Positions 1 to 5,512 of a DNA stretch of 5,940 nt are shown one piece after another; the first letter of the stretch is position 1; each line of letters opens with the position of its first letter. Source of the stretch: Dehalococcoidia bacterium (GTDB lineage Bacteria; Chloroflexota; Dehalococcoidia; GIF9; AB-539-J10); assembly GCA_018399375.1 (NCBI GenBank), contig JAGYOV010000064.1:1-5940 (forward strand). Direction: 5' to 3'. The position numbers and the translations under genes were made by a program. The notes under the pieces are model-generated. The model was not told where the DNA came from. It saw only the letters and a program-made list of their open reading frames with translations, and did no database searches.

Positions 1-2973
1 ATTAGGCCTGCCCTCATATATCTTCAGAATTACATCAGAATTTATTCCCTGCGCCTCAAGAGTATCATGCGTCCCCTGCGTCGCCTTAAGCTTAAACCCG
101 AGTTCGATAAACTGCCTTGCTATCTGCATCAGAAGTGGATCATCTTTCCCCGACACCGTTACCAGAACGGTGCCTCTCTCAGGGAGCTTCTGCTGGGCAG
201 CTTCCTCCGCCTTCAGATAGGCATGACCGAAGGAATCTCCCAATCCCAATACCTCTCCCGTAGAGCGCATTTCCGGACCCAGCACAGGGTCCACCTCGGG
301 AAACATGGGGAAGGGGAAAACCGCTTCCTTGACGCCAAAGTGAGGAATATTTTGTGCCTTAAGATTCAGATCAGAGAGCTTATTGCCCAGAATGAGACGG
401 GTAGCAATTCGCACCATTGAGACGTTGCATACCTTGGAAACCAGCGGTACGGTGCGTGAGGCTCGTGGGTTAGCCTCCAGTACATAAACGACATCGTTAG
501 CAATGGCATACTGGATATTCATCAAACCAACGACGCCCAGCTCGCATCCCATTTTCTCGGTATACTTATAGATGGTAGCGATATGCTCCGGGGGCAGGCT
601 AACGGGTGGAATAACGCAGGCCGAATCTCCGGAGTGCACACCGGCAAGCTCGATGTGCTCCATAACCGCAGGGACAAAGGCCCTTTCTCCATCCGCAATG
701 GCATCGGCTTCTGTTTCAGTAGCGTTCTCCAGGAACTTGTCAATTAGAATGGGTCTTTTGGATTCTACGCGCACCGTCGCCTCAAAATATGATCTGAGCA
801 TATCATCGTCGTAAACCACCTCCATACCACGACCACCAAGAACATATGATGGCCGCACTATCAAGGGATACCCTATCCTGCGGGCGACTTCTCTGGCCTC
901 CGCGAGACTACTCGCCATGCCAGCTTCCGGCATGGGAATACCCATTTTCTCCATACTGGCACGGAAGCGGTCCCTATCCTCAGCGAGGTCTATAGCTGCG
1001 GGAGATGTGCCCAGTATCCGAACGCCTGCTTCAGACAGCTCTCTAGCAATATTCAGCGGCGTCTGTCCACCAAACTGAACGATCACGCCTTCCGGTTGCT
1101 CCTTTTGATAAATGCTGAGCACATCTTCAACCGTCAAAGGTTCAAAGTAAAGCTTATCCGAGGTATCATAGTCCGTAGAGACGGTCTCCGGGTTACAATT
1201 GACCATGATGGTACTGTAACCGGCATCGCGCAGAGCAAACGCAGCGTGAACACAACAGTAATCAAATTCTATGCCCTGGCCAATGCGGTTGGGACCACCA
1301 CCCAATACCATTACCTTCCGCCCGCTGTCGCTCTCGCTGCTATCGGGTGCATTGTAGGTCGAGAAATAATACGCCGCATTATCTACTCCACTGACTCGAA
1401 CAGCTTCCCATCCTTCCACCACACCAATAGAGGTGCGCCTCTCACGAATATCTTTCTCAGCCACACCAAGCAGCTCCGAGAGATAGCAATCAGAAAAGCC
1501 ATCTTTTTTCGCGCGCATCAGCAAATCATCGGGAAGCATGTTGCCAGCGTAGCCAAGTATTTCTTCTTCCAGCTCTACCAGCTCCTTCATTTGCTGAAGA
1601 AACCATGGCTTAACATATGTCCTGCGATAAAGCTCCTGTACTTCGGCACCTTTGCGTAGAGCTTCATAGATAATAAACTGCCTTTCGCTGGAAGGCTCCT
1701 TGAGCAAATCCATGAGCTCCTCCAGAGACTTACGATGAAAGTCACTGGCGAAACCCAGCCCATAGCGTCCATTCTCCAGAGACCGAATTGCTTTTTGCAG
1801 TGCTTCCTTGTATGTCTTACCGATGCTCATTACCTCGCCCACAGCGCGCATCTGCGTACCCAGCTTGTCATCAGCGTCTCGAAACTTTTCAAAAGCCCAG
1901 CGAGGAAATTTAACCACGACATAATCGCCAGAAGGGCTATATTTATCCAGAGTGCCCGCCTTCCAGTAGGTAATTTCATCCAGCGTGAATCCCACGGCCA
2001 GCTTGGCTGATACCTGTGCGATAGGAAAACCTGTTGCCTTGGATGCCAGTGCCGAGGATCGCGAAGTTCGAGGATTGATTTCTATCACTACAACGCGGCC
2101 GCTTACAGGATCATGGGCAAACTGAATGTTGGTGCCACCTACAACCCGTATTTCCTCAACTATGCGATAGGAATATTCCTGAAGCTGTTTCTGCAAATCA
2201 GTTTCAATCGTAAGCATGGGTGCAGTACAGAACGAATCCCCCGTGTGAATGCCCATAGCATCAACGTTTTCGATAAAGCACACGGTGATCATCTGCCCCT
2301 TGATATCTCTCACTACCTCCAGCTCCAACTCTTCCCATCCCAACACCGATTCCTCTATAAGCACCTGATTGATCAGGCTCGCTGCTATTCCGCGGCTGAC
2401 AATAACGCGCAAGTCTTCTACATTGTAAACGAGACCTCCCCCAGTACCGCCCATGGTATAGGCGGGGCGGACAACCACGGGATAACCCAGCTTTGCCGCT
2501 ACCTTCTCCGCCTCCTCAACGTTGTAAACTGCCTCGCTATGAGGAATCTCTATTCCCAACTTCTTCATCGTCTCTTTAAACGCAATGCGGTCTTCACCTC
2601 TTGTAATAGCATCAAGCTCGACTCCTATTATCTTGACGCCATACTTCTCCAGAACACCGGCCTTCGCCAATCCAGCGCTAAGGTTCAACCCCGATTGCCC
2701 ACCCAGATTGGGCAGCAGTGCATCGGGGCGCTCTTTCTCAATTATCATAGTCAATGTATCGAGGTTAAGCGGCTCAATGTAAGTCACATCAGCCATTTCT
2801 GGATCTGTCATGATGGTTGCCGGATTAGAATTTACCAGAATTATCTCATATCCCAGCTCGCGTAGAGCCTTGCATGCCTGAGTACCGGAGTAATCGAACT
2901 CACAAGCCTGACCGATCACAATTGGTCCTGATCCAATAATCAATACTCTTTTAATATCATCGCGCTTCGGCAT
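1..2973 (-). CDS. carB: Carbamoyl-phosphate synthase large subunit, C-terminus cut by window edge
   Basis: CarB makes carbamoyl phosphate from bicarbonate, two ATP and ammonia supplied by the CarA glutaminase, feeding pyrimidine and arginine synthesis in the cytosol. I translated the reverse strand: it starts MPKRDDIKRVLIIGSGP and stays open for 991 codons with no stop. Both homologous halves are visible. In the first are the Rossmann-like GSGPIVIGQ, NPATIMTDPEMAD, ATP-grasp motif RPAYTMGGTGGG near residue 170, and MGIHTGDS with His at 243, the same number as in E. coli. The oligomerisation region follows. The second half begins with GGGPNRIGQG near 558, then NPETVSTDYDTSD, RPSYVLGGRG near 708 and AGVHSGDS near 780. 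The MGS-like allosteric domain starts near 932 and the window ends inside it at EGRPN. E. coli CarB is 1073 residues, so about 80 are missing here. The ATG at 2971-2973 follows a strong SD. No carA lies on its 5' side. Confidence 0.97.
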   Translation of the reverse strand, partial: MPKRDDIKRVLIIGSGPIVIGQACEFDYSGTQACKALRELGYEIILVNSNPATIMTDPEMADVTYIEPLNLDTLTMIIEKERPDALLPNLGGQSGLNLSAGLAKAGVLEKYGVKIIGVELDAITRGEDRIAFKETMKKLGIEIPHSEAVYNVEEAEKVAAKLGYPVVVRPAYTMGGTGGGLVYNVEDLRVIVSRGIAASLINQVLIEESVLGWEELELEVVRDIKGQMITVCFIENVDAMGIHTGDSFCTAPMLTIETDLQKQLQEYSYRIVEEIRVVGGTNIQFAHDPVSGRVVVIEINPRTSRSSALASKATGFPIAQVSAKLAVGFTLDEITYWKAGTLDKYSPSGDYVVVKFPRWAFEKFRDADDKLGTQMRAVGEVMSIGKTYKEALQKAIRSLENGRYGLGFASDFHRKSLEELMDLLKEPSSERQFIIYEALRKGAEVQELYRRTYVKPWFLQQMKELVELEEEILGYAGNMLPDDLLMRAKKDGFSDCYLSELLGVAEKDIRERRTSIGVVEGWEAVRVSGVDNAAYYFSTYNAPDSSESDSGRKVMVLGGGPNRIGQGIEFDYCCVHAAFALRDAGYSTIMVNCNPETVSTDYDTSDKLYFEPLTVEDVLSIYQKEQPEGVIVQFGGQTPLNIARELSEAGVRILGTSPAAIDLAEDRDRFRASMEKMGIPMPEAGMASSLAEAREVARRIGYPLIVRPSYVLGGRGMEVVYDDDMLRSYFEATVRVESKRPILIDKFLENATETEADAIADGERAFVPAVMEHIELAGVHSGDSACVIPPVSLPPEHIATIYKYTEKMGCELGVVGLMNIQYAIANDVVYVLEANPRASRTVPLVSKVCNVSMVRIATRLILGNKLSDLNLKAQNIPHFGVKEAVFPFPMFPEVDPVLGPEMRSTGEVLGLGDSFGHAYLKAEEAAQQKLPERGTVLVTVSGKDDPLLMQIARQFIELGFKLKATQGTHDTLEAQGINSDVILKIYEGRPN

Positions 2974-2979
2974 TAAAAA

Positions 2980-2990
2980 TCACCTTCCTT
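2980..2990 (-). promoter_or_regulatory. carB ribosome binding site
   Basis: Read on the minus strand this is AAGGAAGGTGA, whose AGGTGA core pairs with the 16S 3' end. It lies 6 nt before the ATG at 2973-2971. This fixes the start, which also matches the usual MPKR... beginning of CarB proteins. Confidence 0.85.
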
Positions 2991-3061
2991 CATTAACCAG
3001 CTTTTCTCATCATCAGGACAGCACTCTACTCCAAACAAGGCGATATCACAAAACTTCACCA

Positions 3062-3142
3062 CTAGAGAACAATAACAGGAGAACCAAAGGAAAGACAGGA
3101 GCTACAGGAAGAATTGCTCCCGGGCAATATGTCAGCACACAT
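3062..3142 (-). CDS. Possible 26-residue upstream ORF in the carB leader
   Basis: On the minus strand an ATG at 3142-3140 opens 26 codons ending in TAG (3064-3062), reading MCADILPGSNSSCSSCLSFG followed by SPVIVL. It is rich in Ser and Cys. An AGGTGG-like SD lies 8 nt upstream of the ATG. Its 3' part spans the predicted leader hairpin. An ORF this short can occur by chance, and I know of no family it belongs to. It could be a leader peptide or have no meaning. Confidence 0.15.
   Translation of the reverse strand: MCADILPGSNSSCSSCLSFGSPVIVL
3064..3137 (+). repeat. Diverged direct repeat, copy A
   Basis: This segment shares ordered blocks with 4015-4090 on the same strand. AGAGAAC occurs at 3064 and 4015, ACAGGAGAA at 3075 and 4023, GAATTGCTCCC at 3111 and 4068, and GTCAGCA at 3131 and 4084. 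Overall lengths are 74 and 76 bp, while the middles differ. CTACAGGA followed by AATTGCTC also recurs at about 3102 and 4021. This copy lies in the carB leader region. It may be an old duplication or a shared regulatory element. Confidence 0.35.
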
Positions 3143-3256
3143 TTCGTTTGCCACCTGAAAATAGCATTTAAACGCAGGGCCGACAAACACTCACCTCGAA
3201 GCAAACAGCTGCCACTTTCCGCTGCCTGCCGCTATCAGCCCCATTTCTGAAGTTGT

Positions 3257-3265
3257 ATTATATCA
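3257..3265 (-). promoter_or_regulatory. Candidate extended -10 promoter for carB
   Basis: The minus strand reads TGATATAAT, a perfect TATAAT preceded by the TGn extended -10 motif. The hexamer at a 17-bp spacing (TCATGT) is a poor -35, which fits an extended -10 promoter. Transcription would start near 3250 and give a carB leader of about 275 nt. It is the best -10 I found on this strand between the palindrome and carB. Confidence 0.4.
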
Positions 3266-3297
3266 CCATTATCTCCTCCACATGAAAAAGGATATAT

Positions 3298-3333
3298 GAC
3301 TCTCGTTGCCCTAACAAATCGACTCCCGTTGCC
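3298..3333. repeat. Pair of 13-bp direct repeats upstream of the XRE promoter
   Basis: GACTCTCGTTGCC (3298-3310) and GACTCCCGTTGCC (3321-3333) match at 12 of 13 positions and are offset by 23 bp, about two helical turns. The second copy ends 5 bp before the -35 hexamer of the XRE gene. The pair also lies upstream of the candidate carB promoter, so a protein bound here could affect both directions. The spacing suits tandem binding of a regulator; no protein can be named. Confidence 0.45.
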
Positions 3334-3338
3334 GTCAC

Positions 3339-3367
3339 TTGACGTGATATATTTTAAGTATGATAAT
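3339..3367 (+). promoter_or_regulatory. Strong sigma-70-type promoter of the XRE gene
   Basis: TTGACG (3339-3344) and GATAAT (3362-3367) are separated by 17 bp. Each hexamer matches the consensus at five of six positions with ideal spacing. Expected transcription start is near 3374. The -10 occupies the centre of the 33-bp palindrome. A short inverted repeat, TCAC/GTGA (3335-3338 and 3344-3347), brackets the -35. A repressor on the palindrome would directly block RNA polymerase. Confidence 0.75.
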
Positions 3368-3382
3368 ATCATACTTAAAATA
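3350..3382. promoter_or_regulatory. Perfect 33-bp palindrome, likely operator of the XRE regulator
   Basis: The left arm TATTTTAAGTATGATA (3350-3365) and right arm TATCATACTTAAAATA (3367-3382) are exact reverse complements around one central A at 3366. Symmetry stops at 3349/3383. The palindrome covers the -10 and the expected transcription start of the downstream HTH gene. Dimeric XRE/Cro regulators bind such sites and often repress themselves. This position makes autorepression the simplest reading. It is not a terminator: the arms are AT-rich and it lies within the promoter. Confidence 0.7.
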
Positions 3383-3390
3383 AGCAAATT

Positions 3391-3424
3391 GGAGCCAGAT
3401 ATGCCAAACTCCCCCAGGATATAA
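3391..3424 (+). CDS. Seven-codon leader mini-ORF (MPNSPRI) with its own SD
   Basis: GGAG (3391-3394) sits 6 nt before an ATG at 3401, which opens ATG-CCA-AAC-TCC-CCC-AGG-ATA-TAA, ending at 3424. This is the best-placed SD on the XRE transcript. The XRE start at 3430 is only 5 nt past the stop, in a different frame, and has just a weak AGGA (3416-3419) inside the mini-ORF. Ribosomes may translate the leader and re-initiate on the XRE gene. The arrangement is seen in the sequence; the coupling is inferred. Confidence 0.4.
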
Positions 3425-3429
3425 GTACA

Positions 3430-3834
3430 ATGAGTAGTTTTCGCTATGTCGATTTCGGTCGCAAAATCAAGGCATGGAGGGCTGAGATCAAGCCTCCTAT
3501 GACGCAACGACAACTAGCCAGAAAGATAGGCGTAAGCGATGGCTTCATCGCGCATATAGAGATAGGGCGAACGCTACCTGGAAAGGTAACGCTACGAGAG
3601 CTCGCGCGGGTGCTGGGCATATCCGAGCTACAAATCTTTCAAGAGGCTGGCTATCTGAGCAATGTCTCTCCCTTTGATGAGGAGCTTATCGACGACCATG
3701 AATTGCGATTATTCTTCCGCGATGACTGGAAGGGCCTCTCTGACGATGATAAAGAGTGGGTCAAGAGCTTCGTGCGCATAGTAAAGGAAAAATACAGAAA
3801 CAAGAATTCACAAGACCAGCCAAAAGACAACTGA
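3430..3834 (+). CDS. XRE/Cro-family helix-turn-helix transcriptional regulator
   Basis: This 134-residue soluble DNA-binding protein has an N-terminal HTH_3-type domain at about residues 9-64. The first helix contains FGRKIKAWRAE, the HTH reads TQRQLARKIGVSDGFIAHIE (25-44), and the following helix contains TLRELARVLGI. A charged tail (about 85-134) holds DDWKGLSDDDKEWVKSFVR and ends in a Lys/Gln/Asn-rich hydrophilic stretch. I see no ligand or peptidase domain, so it is not a LexA/CI-type self-cleaving repressor. The length fits short phage- or plasmid-type repressors, but no phage genes are nearby. It is transcribed divergently from carB behind a strong promoter whose -10 lies in a perfect palindrome, so autoregulation is likely. 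The ATG at 3430 is the only start that keeps the full first helix; no in-frame upstream start exists. Its targets are unknown. Confidence 0.9.
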   Translation: MSSFRYVDFGRKIKAWRAEIKPPMTQRQLARKIGVSDGFIAHIEIGRTLPGKVTLRELARVLGISELQIFQEAGYLSNVSPFDEELIDDHELRLFFRDDWKGLSDDDKEWVKSFVRIVKEKYRNKNSQDQPKDN

Positions 3835-4014
3835 CTGAGAAACTGCCTTATGGAATATAAGAGGGAGAACGCTTTCGGAGTTAGCAGAGCAGAAACCACT
3901 CCCCACACCTATATGTACTGTAAGTTCAACGTATAAGAAATAATCTACGAGCGATAACTTTTTTTTCGACCCCCGAAGAAGCTAAGGGAAAAGATACCGG
4001 CGAAAGCGGCATGA

Positions 4015-4090
4015 AGAGAACTACAGGAGAAATTGCTCATCGCACAAATTCCAGGCAGAGAGCAAAGGAATTGCTCCCAGGAGGTCAGCA
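4015..4090 (+). repeat. Diverged direct repeat, copy B
   Basis: This is the second copy of the repeat described at 3064-3137. It ends on the SD and AUU codon in front of the CDF gene. Together the two copies bracket the XRE gene and its control region. Since the same blocks occur in non-coding DNA in copy A, this stretch is more likely untranslated, which argues against the TTG at 4033 as the CDF start. Confidence 0.35.
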
Positions 4091-4092
4091 TT
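4079..4092 (+). promoter_or_regulatory. Perfect SD followed by an in-frame AUU, alternative CDF start
   Basis: AGGAGGT (4079-4085) is the strongest SD in this part of the window. Five nt after AGGAGG comes ATT (4090-4092), in frame with the CDF gene. No ATG, GTG or TTG lies at a usable distance. The next ATG is at 4126, 41 nt beyond the SD and itself lacking a clear SD. AUU is a known but rare start codon (infC). Starting here would add 12 residues, giving 316. Confidence 0.35.
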
Positions 4093-4125
4093 AGAACTTT
4101 ATATCGCGTTACGGCAGAAAAAGTC

Positions 4126-5040
4126 ATGGATAGGCTCTTTGCCTGCACGACTCCTGAGCACAGGGCAAAAGAGCAATCAATTTTCATCGGCCTTGCGCTC
4201 GGAGCATTCGGTCTCATACCCGGCACAATAACGATAGTCCTTTCTCACTCGACGACGCTGATGGCAGACGTGCTGAAAAACGCCGGCCTCGTCCTGGCAA
4301 CTTTCTTCGCCTGGATGAGCATACGAAAAATGGATAGAGGCGATAGCTCCAATTACAACTATGGTTATGGCAAACTGGAAAACCTTTCCAGCTTCATCGT
4401 AGCAACAGCCATGATCATCGCCCAAGTCTTCATTTTTTACCACATAATAGAGCGCTTCGCTCATCCGGAAGAGCTGGGAGAGATGGGAACCCAGCTCGGC
4501 ATAATCTTTTCCAGCATCGCTGTGCTCTCCAGCGCATGGTTGTGGAAACACGATCATCACCTGGCACAACGAGAAACATCCCCGATGATGGAGTCCCTCT
4601 GGCGCCTTTACAGGATAAAAACTATATCCACCCTGCTCGTGTTGGCCTCTCTGGGTATAAGCCTTGCTTTCAGAGACCATACCTGGGCAGCCTACATAGA
4701 TCCCATTGGCTCCATTATTCTATCGGGCTTCCTGATATTCACGATATACAGCATCATCTCATCGTCCGTTTATGACCTGCTCGACCGCACCCTGGAAGAA
4801 TCTCTGCAACTCATCATATTGAGAGAGTTGGCAGCTTATTTCTCCGATTACGAAGCCCTGCATGGAATCCGTTCCAGGAGATCAGGAGGCAACGTACACA
4901 TCGAAATATTTCTGGAATTCGATGGAGAGCGAAAGATGTCGGAGATACAGAAAGTCATCAACAGCATGCAGGCCAGCCTTAGTTCCAGAATAAATAACAG
5001 CCATATTTTCATCATCCCGGCTACATCACCCGTTTGCTGA
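4126..5040 (+). CDS. Divergent cation diffusion facilitator (CDF) family membrane protein
   Basis: From the ATG at 4126 the protein has 304 residues, a normal CDF length. Hydrophobic segments at about 18-39, 45-66, 88-108, 122-140, 166-182 and 191-213 give the six-helix CDF layout, followed by a cytoplasmic C-terminal domain (about 222-304). Family hallmarks are YNYGYGKLENL (77-87) and DPIGSII followed by DLLDRTLEE. Known members export Zn, Cd, Co, Fe or Mn by proton antiport as dimers. By manual alignment to E. coli YiiP, the TM2 ligand pair appears as Thr44/Asp48, and the TM5 HxxxD appears as Leu161/Lys165. Most C-terminal metal ligands are also absent, leaving His246. A metal substrate is therefore doubtful. 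Alternative starts are TTG 4033 (335 residues) and AUU 4090 behind a perfect SD. It may be transcribed with the upstream XRE gene; this is uncertain. Confidence 0.85.
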   Translation: MDRLFACTTPEHRAKEQSIFIGLALGAFGLIPGTITIVLSHSTTLMADVLKNAGLVLATFFAWMSIRKMDRGDSSNYNYGYGKLENLSSFIVATAMIIAQVFIFYHIIERFAHPEELGEMGTQLGIIFSSIAVLSSAWLWKHDHHLAQRETSPMMESLWRLYRIKTISTLLVLASLGISLAFRDHTWAAYIDPIGSIILSGFLIFTIYSIISSSVYDLLDRTLEESLQLIILRELAAYFSDYEALHGIRSRRSGGNVHIEIFLEFDGERKMSEIQKVINSMQASLSSRINNSHIFIIPATSPVC

Positions 5041-5110
5041 CCTATTTAATTCCAGACTACAAATCCTAGATGAGAGTTGCGGCAAGACAAAGGGTAACTA
5101 TAAAATAGGT
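5040..5110. repeat. Separated 8-bp inverted repeat after the CDF gene
   Basis: ACCTATTT (5040-5047) and AAATAGGT (5103-5110) are exact reverse complements 55 nt apart. The right arm overlaps the candidate -10 of the STAS gene. The distance is too long for a terminator and no U-run follows. It may be chance or a looped operator. Confidence 0.2.
5077..5104 (+). promoter_or_regulatory. Candidate promoter for the STAS/5TMR operon
   Basis: TTGCGG (5077-5082) and TATAAA (5099-5104) are 16 bp apart; TAAAAT (5101-5106) gives 18 bp instead. The -10 is good and the -35 weak. Its place in the 101-bp gap before the STAS gene supports it, but read-through from the CDF gene is also possible. Confidence 0.35.
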
Positions 5111-5130
5111 AGCCAACAAGAGGATCTCAA

Positions 5131-5137
5131 GAGGAGG
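5131..5137 (+). promoter_or_regulatory. Ribosome binding site of the STAS gene
   Basis: GAGGAGG ends 4 nt before the ATG at 5142. Another ATG at 5138-5140 is out of frame and too close to the SD, so 5142 is the start. Confidence 0.8.
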
Positions 5138-5141
5138 ATGC

Positions 5142-5480
5142 ATGGACATTTCAGAAAGGCAAAAGGGAAGCGTAAACGTAATTTCCCTTAGTGGCAGGCT
5201 TGATGCTTATTCTTCCAATGACGTAGAAGCCAGGCTGAATGCGATAATAGATAGCTCTCAGGTCTGTCTGACAGTCAACATGGAGAAACTGGAGTACATA
5301 AGCAGCTCCGGACTAAGAGTATTCCTGGCAGCGCTCAAAAAAGTAAGAAAGCAGAACGGCGACATAAAGCTAGTCTGCATGCGACCACCCATAAGAGAGG
5401 TTTTCGACATCGCTGGATTCACGCAGCTCTTTTCCATCTTCGATAGCGAAGATATAGCGGTGGACAGCTTTTTGCCCTAA
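5142..5480 (+). CDS. STAS-domain anti-sigma factor antagonist (SpoIIAA/RsbV-like)
   Basis: This 112-residue single-domain cytosolic protein fits the STAS fold throughout. The opening strand is VNVISLSGRLDAYSSNDVEARL (11-32), followed by a core strand LTVNMEKLEYISSSGLRVFL (43-62) and the late segment CMRPPIREVFDIAGFTQLF. In partner switching, the unphosphorylated form captures an anti-sigma/HATPase kinase, and the kinase inactivates it by phosphorylating a Ser in the D-S-S-G loop. Here the loop reads S54-S55-S56-G57, so Ser55 is the expected acceptor and the preceding Asp is replaced by Ser. This SSSG form is, from memory, found in other bacterial members. The length is typical and the SD is strong. 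The next gene starts 31 bp later and encodes a LytS-type membrane sensor, which suggests a shared operon. The partner kinase and phosphatase are not in the window, so the target (sigma factor or other output) is unknown. Confidence 0.93.
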   Translation: MDISERQKGSVNVISLSGRLDAYSSNDVEARLNAIIDSSQVCLTVNMEKLEYISSSGLRVFLAALKKVRKQNGDIKLVCMRPPIREVFDIAGFTQLFSIFDSEDIAVDSFLP

Positions 5481-5493
5481 AACGCAAGCTAGC

Positions 5494-5512
5494 TAACCAC
5501 GAAGGGTGGTTA
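5494..5512 (+). promoter_or_regulatory. Hairpin at the start codon of the 5TMR gene with the SD in its loop
   Basis: TAACCAC (5494-5500) and GTGGTTA (5506-5512) are exact reverse complements around the 5-nt loop GAAGG. The loop plus following G's form the only SD-like sequence for the next gene, and the right arm takes in the A of its ATG at 5512. Folding would leave the SD core exposed while tying up the start codon. It may tune translation relative to the STAS gene; function is inferred. Confidence 0.4.

Larger units (their letters stand above)
2974..3250 (-). other. Probable long carB 5' leader
   Basis: About 275 nt without a conserved gene separate the carB start from the nearest convincing minus-strand -10 element. 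In the minus-strand transcript, CGGGAGC (3122-3116) can pair with GCTCCTG (3102-3096) around a 13-nt loop, one pair being G-U. A pyrimidine-rich stretch follows, but it has no clean U-run, so I do not call a terminator. I see no T-box signature. A 26-codon ORF (3142-3062) lies within the leader and is listed separately. Control of carB by such a leader is inference; pyrimidine genes in many bacteria are controlled by leader attenuation. Confidence 0.3.
3835..4125 (+). other. Intergenic region between the XRE and CDF genes
   Basis: I see no convincing gene here. A 28-codon ATG ORF (3850-3936) lacks an SD and resembles nothing. An eight-T run (3959-3966) has no stable GC stem before it, so I do not call a terminator. 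No clear promoter pair was found for the CDF gene, which may be read through from the XRE promoter or use a weak promoter here. The right part holds copy B of the diverged direct repeat (4015-4090) and a perfect SD (4079-4085). Confidence 0.5.

Noticed and set aside
2113..2865. 250-codon plus-strand ORF opposite carB, and similar plus ORFs at 67-420, 1096-1659 and 1735-2010
   Set aside because: All lie opposite the intact carB frame in the mirrored codon register, where a long coding frame tends to leave the antisense open. They have no domains or SD.
3116..3131. ATTGC...GCAAT small stem around CCCGGG
   Set aside because: Five pairs only, and it competes with the longer minus-strand stem that uses the same GCTCCCG; likely incidental.
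3235..3513. 92-codon minus-strand ORF covering the XRE promoter region
   Set aside because: It runs antisense through the XRE start, the palindrome and the promoter, has no recognisable domain, and its composition follows these other features.
3430..3834. XRE gene as an antitoxin of a toxin-antitoxin pair or a phage repressor in a prophage
   Set aside because: No adjacent small toxin-like ORF, integrase or phage gene is present; the neighbours are carB and a CDF membrane protein.
3850..3936. 28-codon ORF after the XRE gene
   Set aside because: No SD, no recognisable content, and within chance expectation for its length.
3959..3966. Eight-T run as an intrinsic terminator for the XRE gene
   Set aside because: The bases before it do not form a stable GC-rich stem, so the run alone is not enough. 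The TTCG/CGAA stem after it is on the wrong side.
4177..4680. 167-codon minus-strand ORF inside the CDF gene
   Set aside because: It is antisense to a clear six-helix CDF protein, and its translation resembles no family I know; it is a shadow of the real frame.
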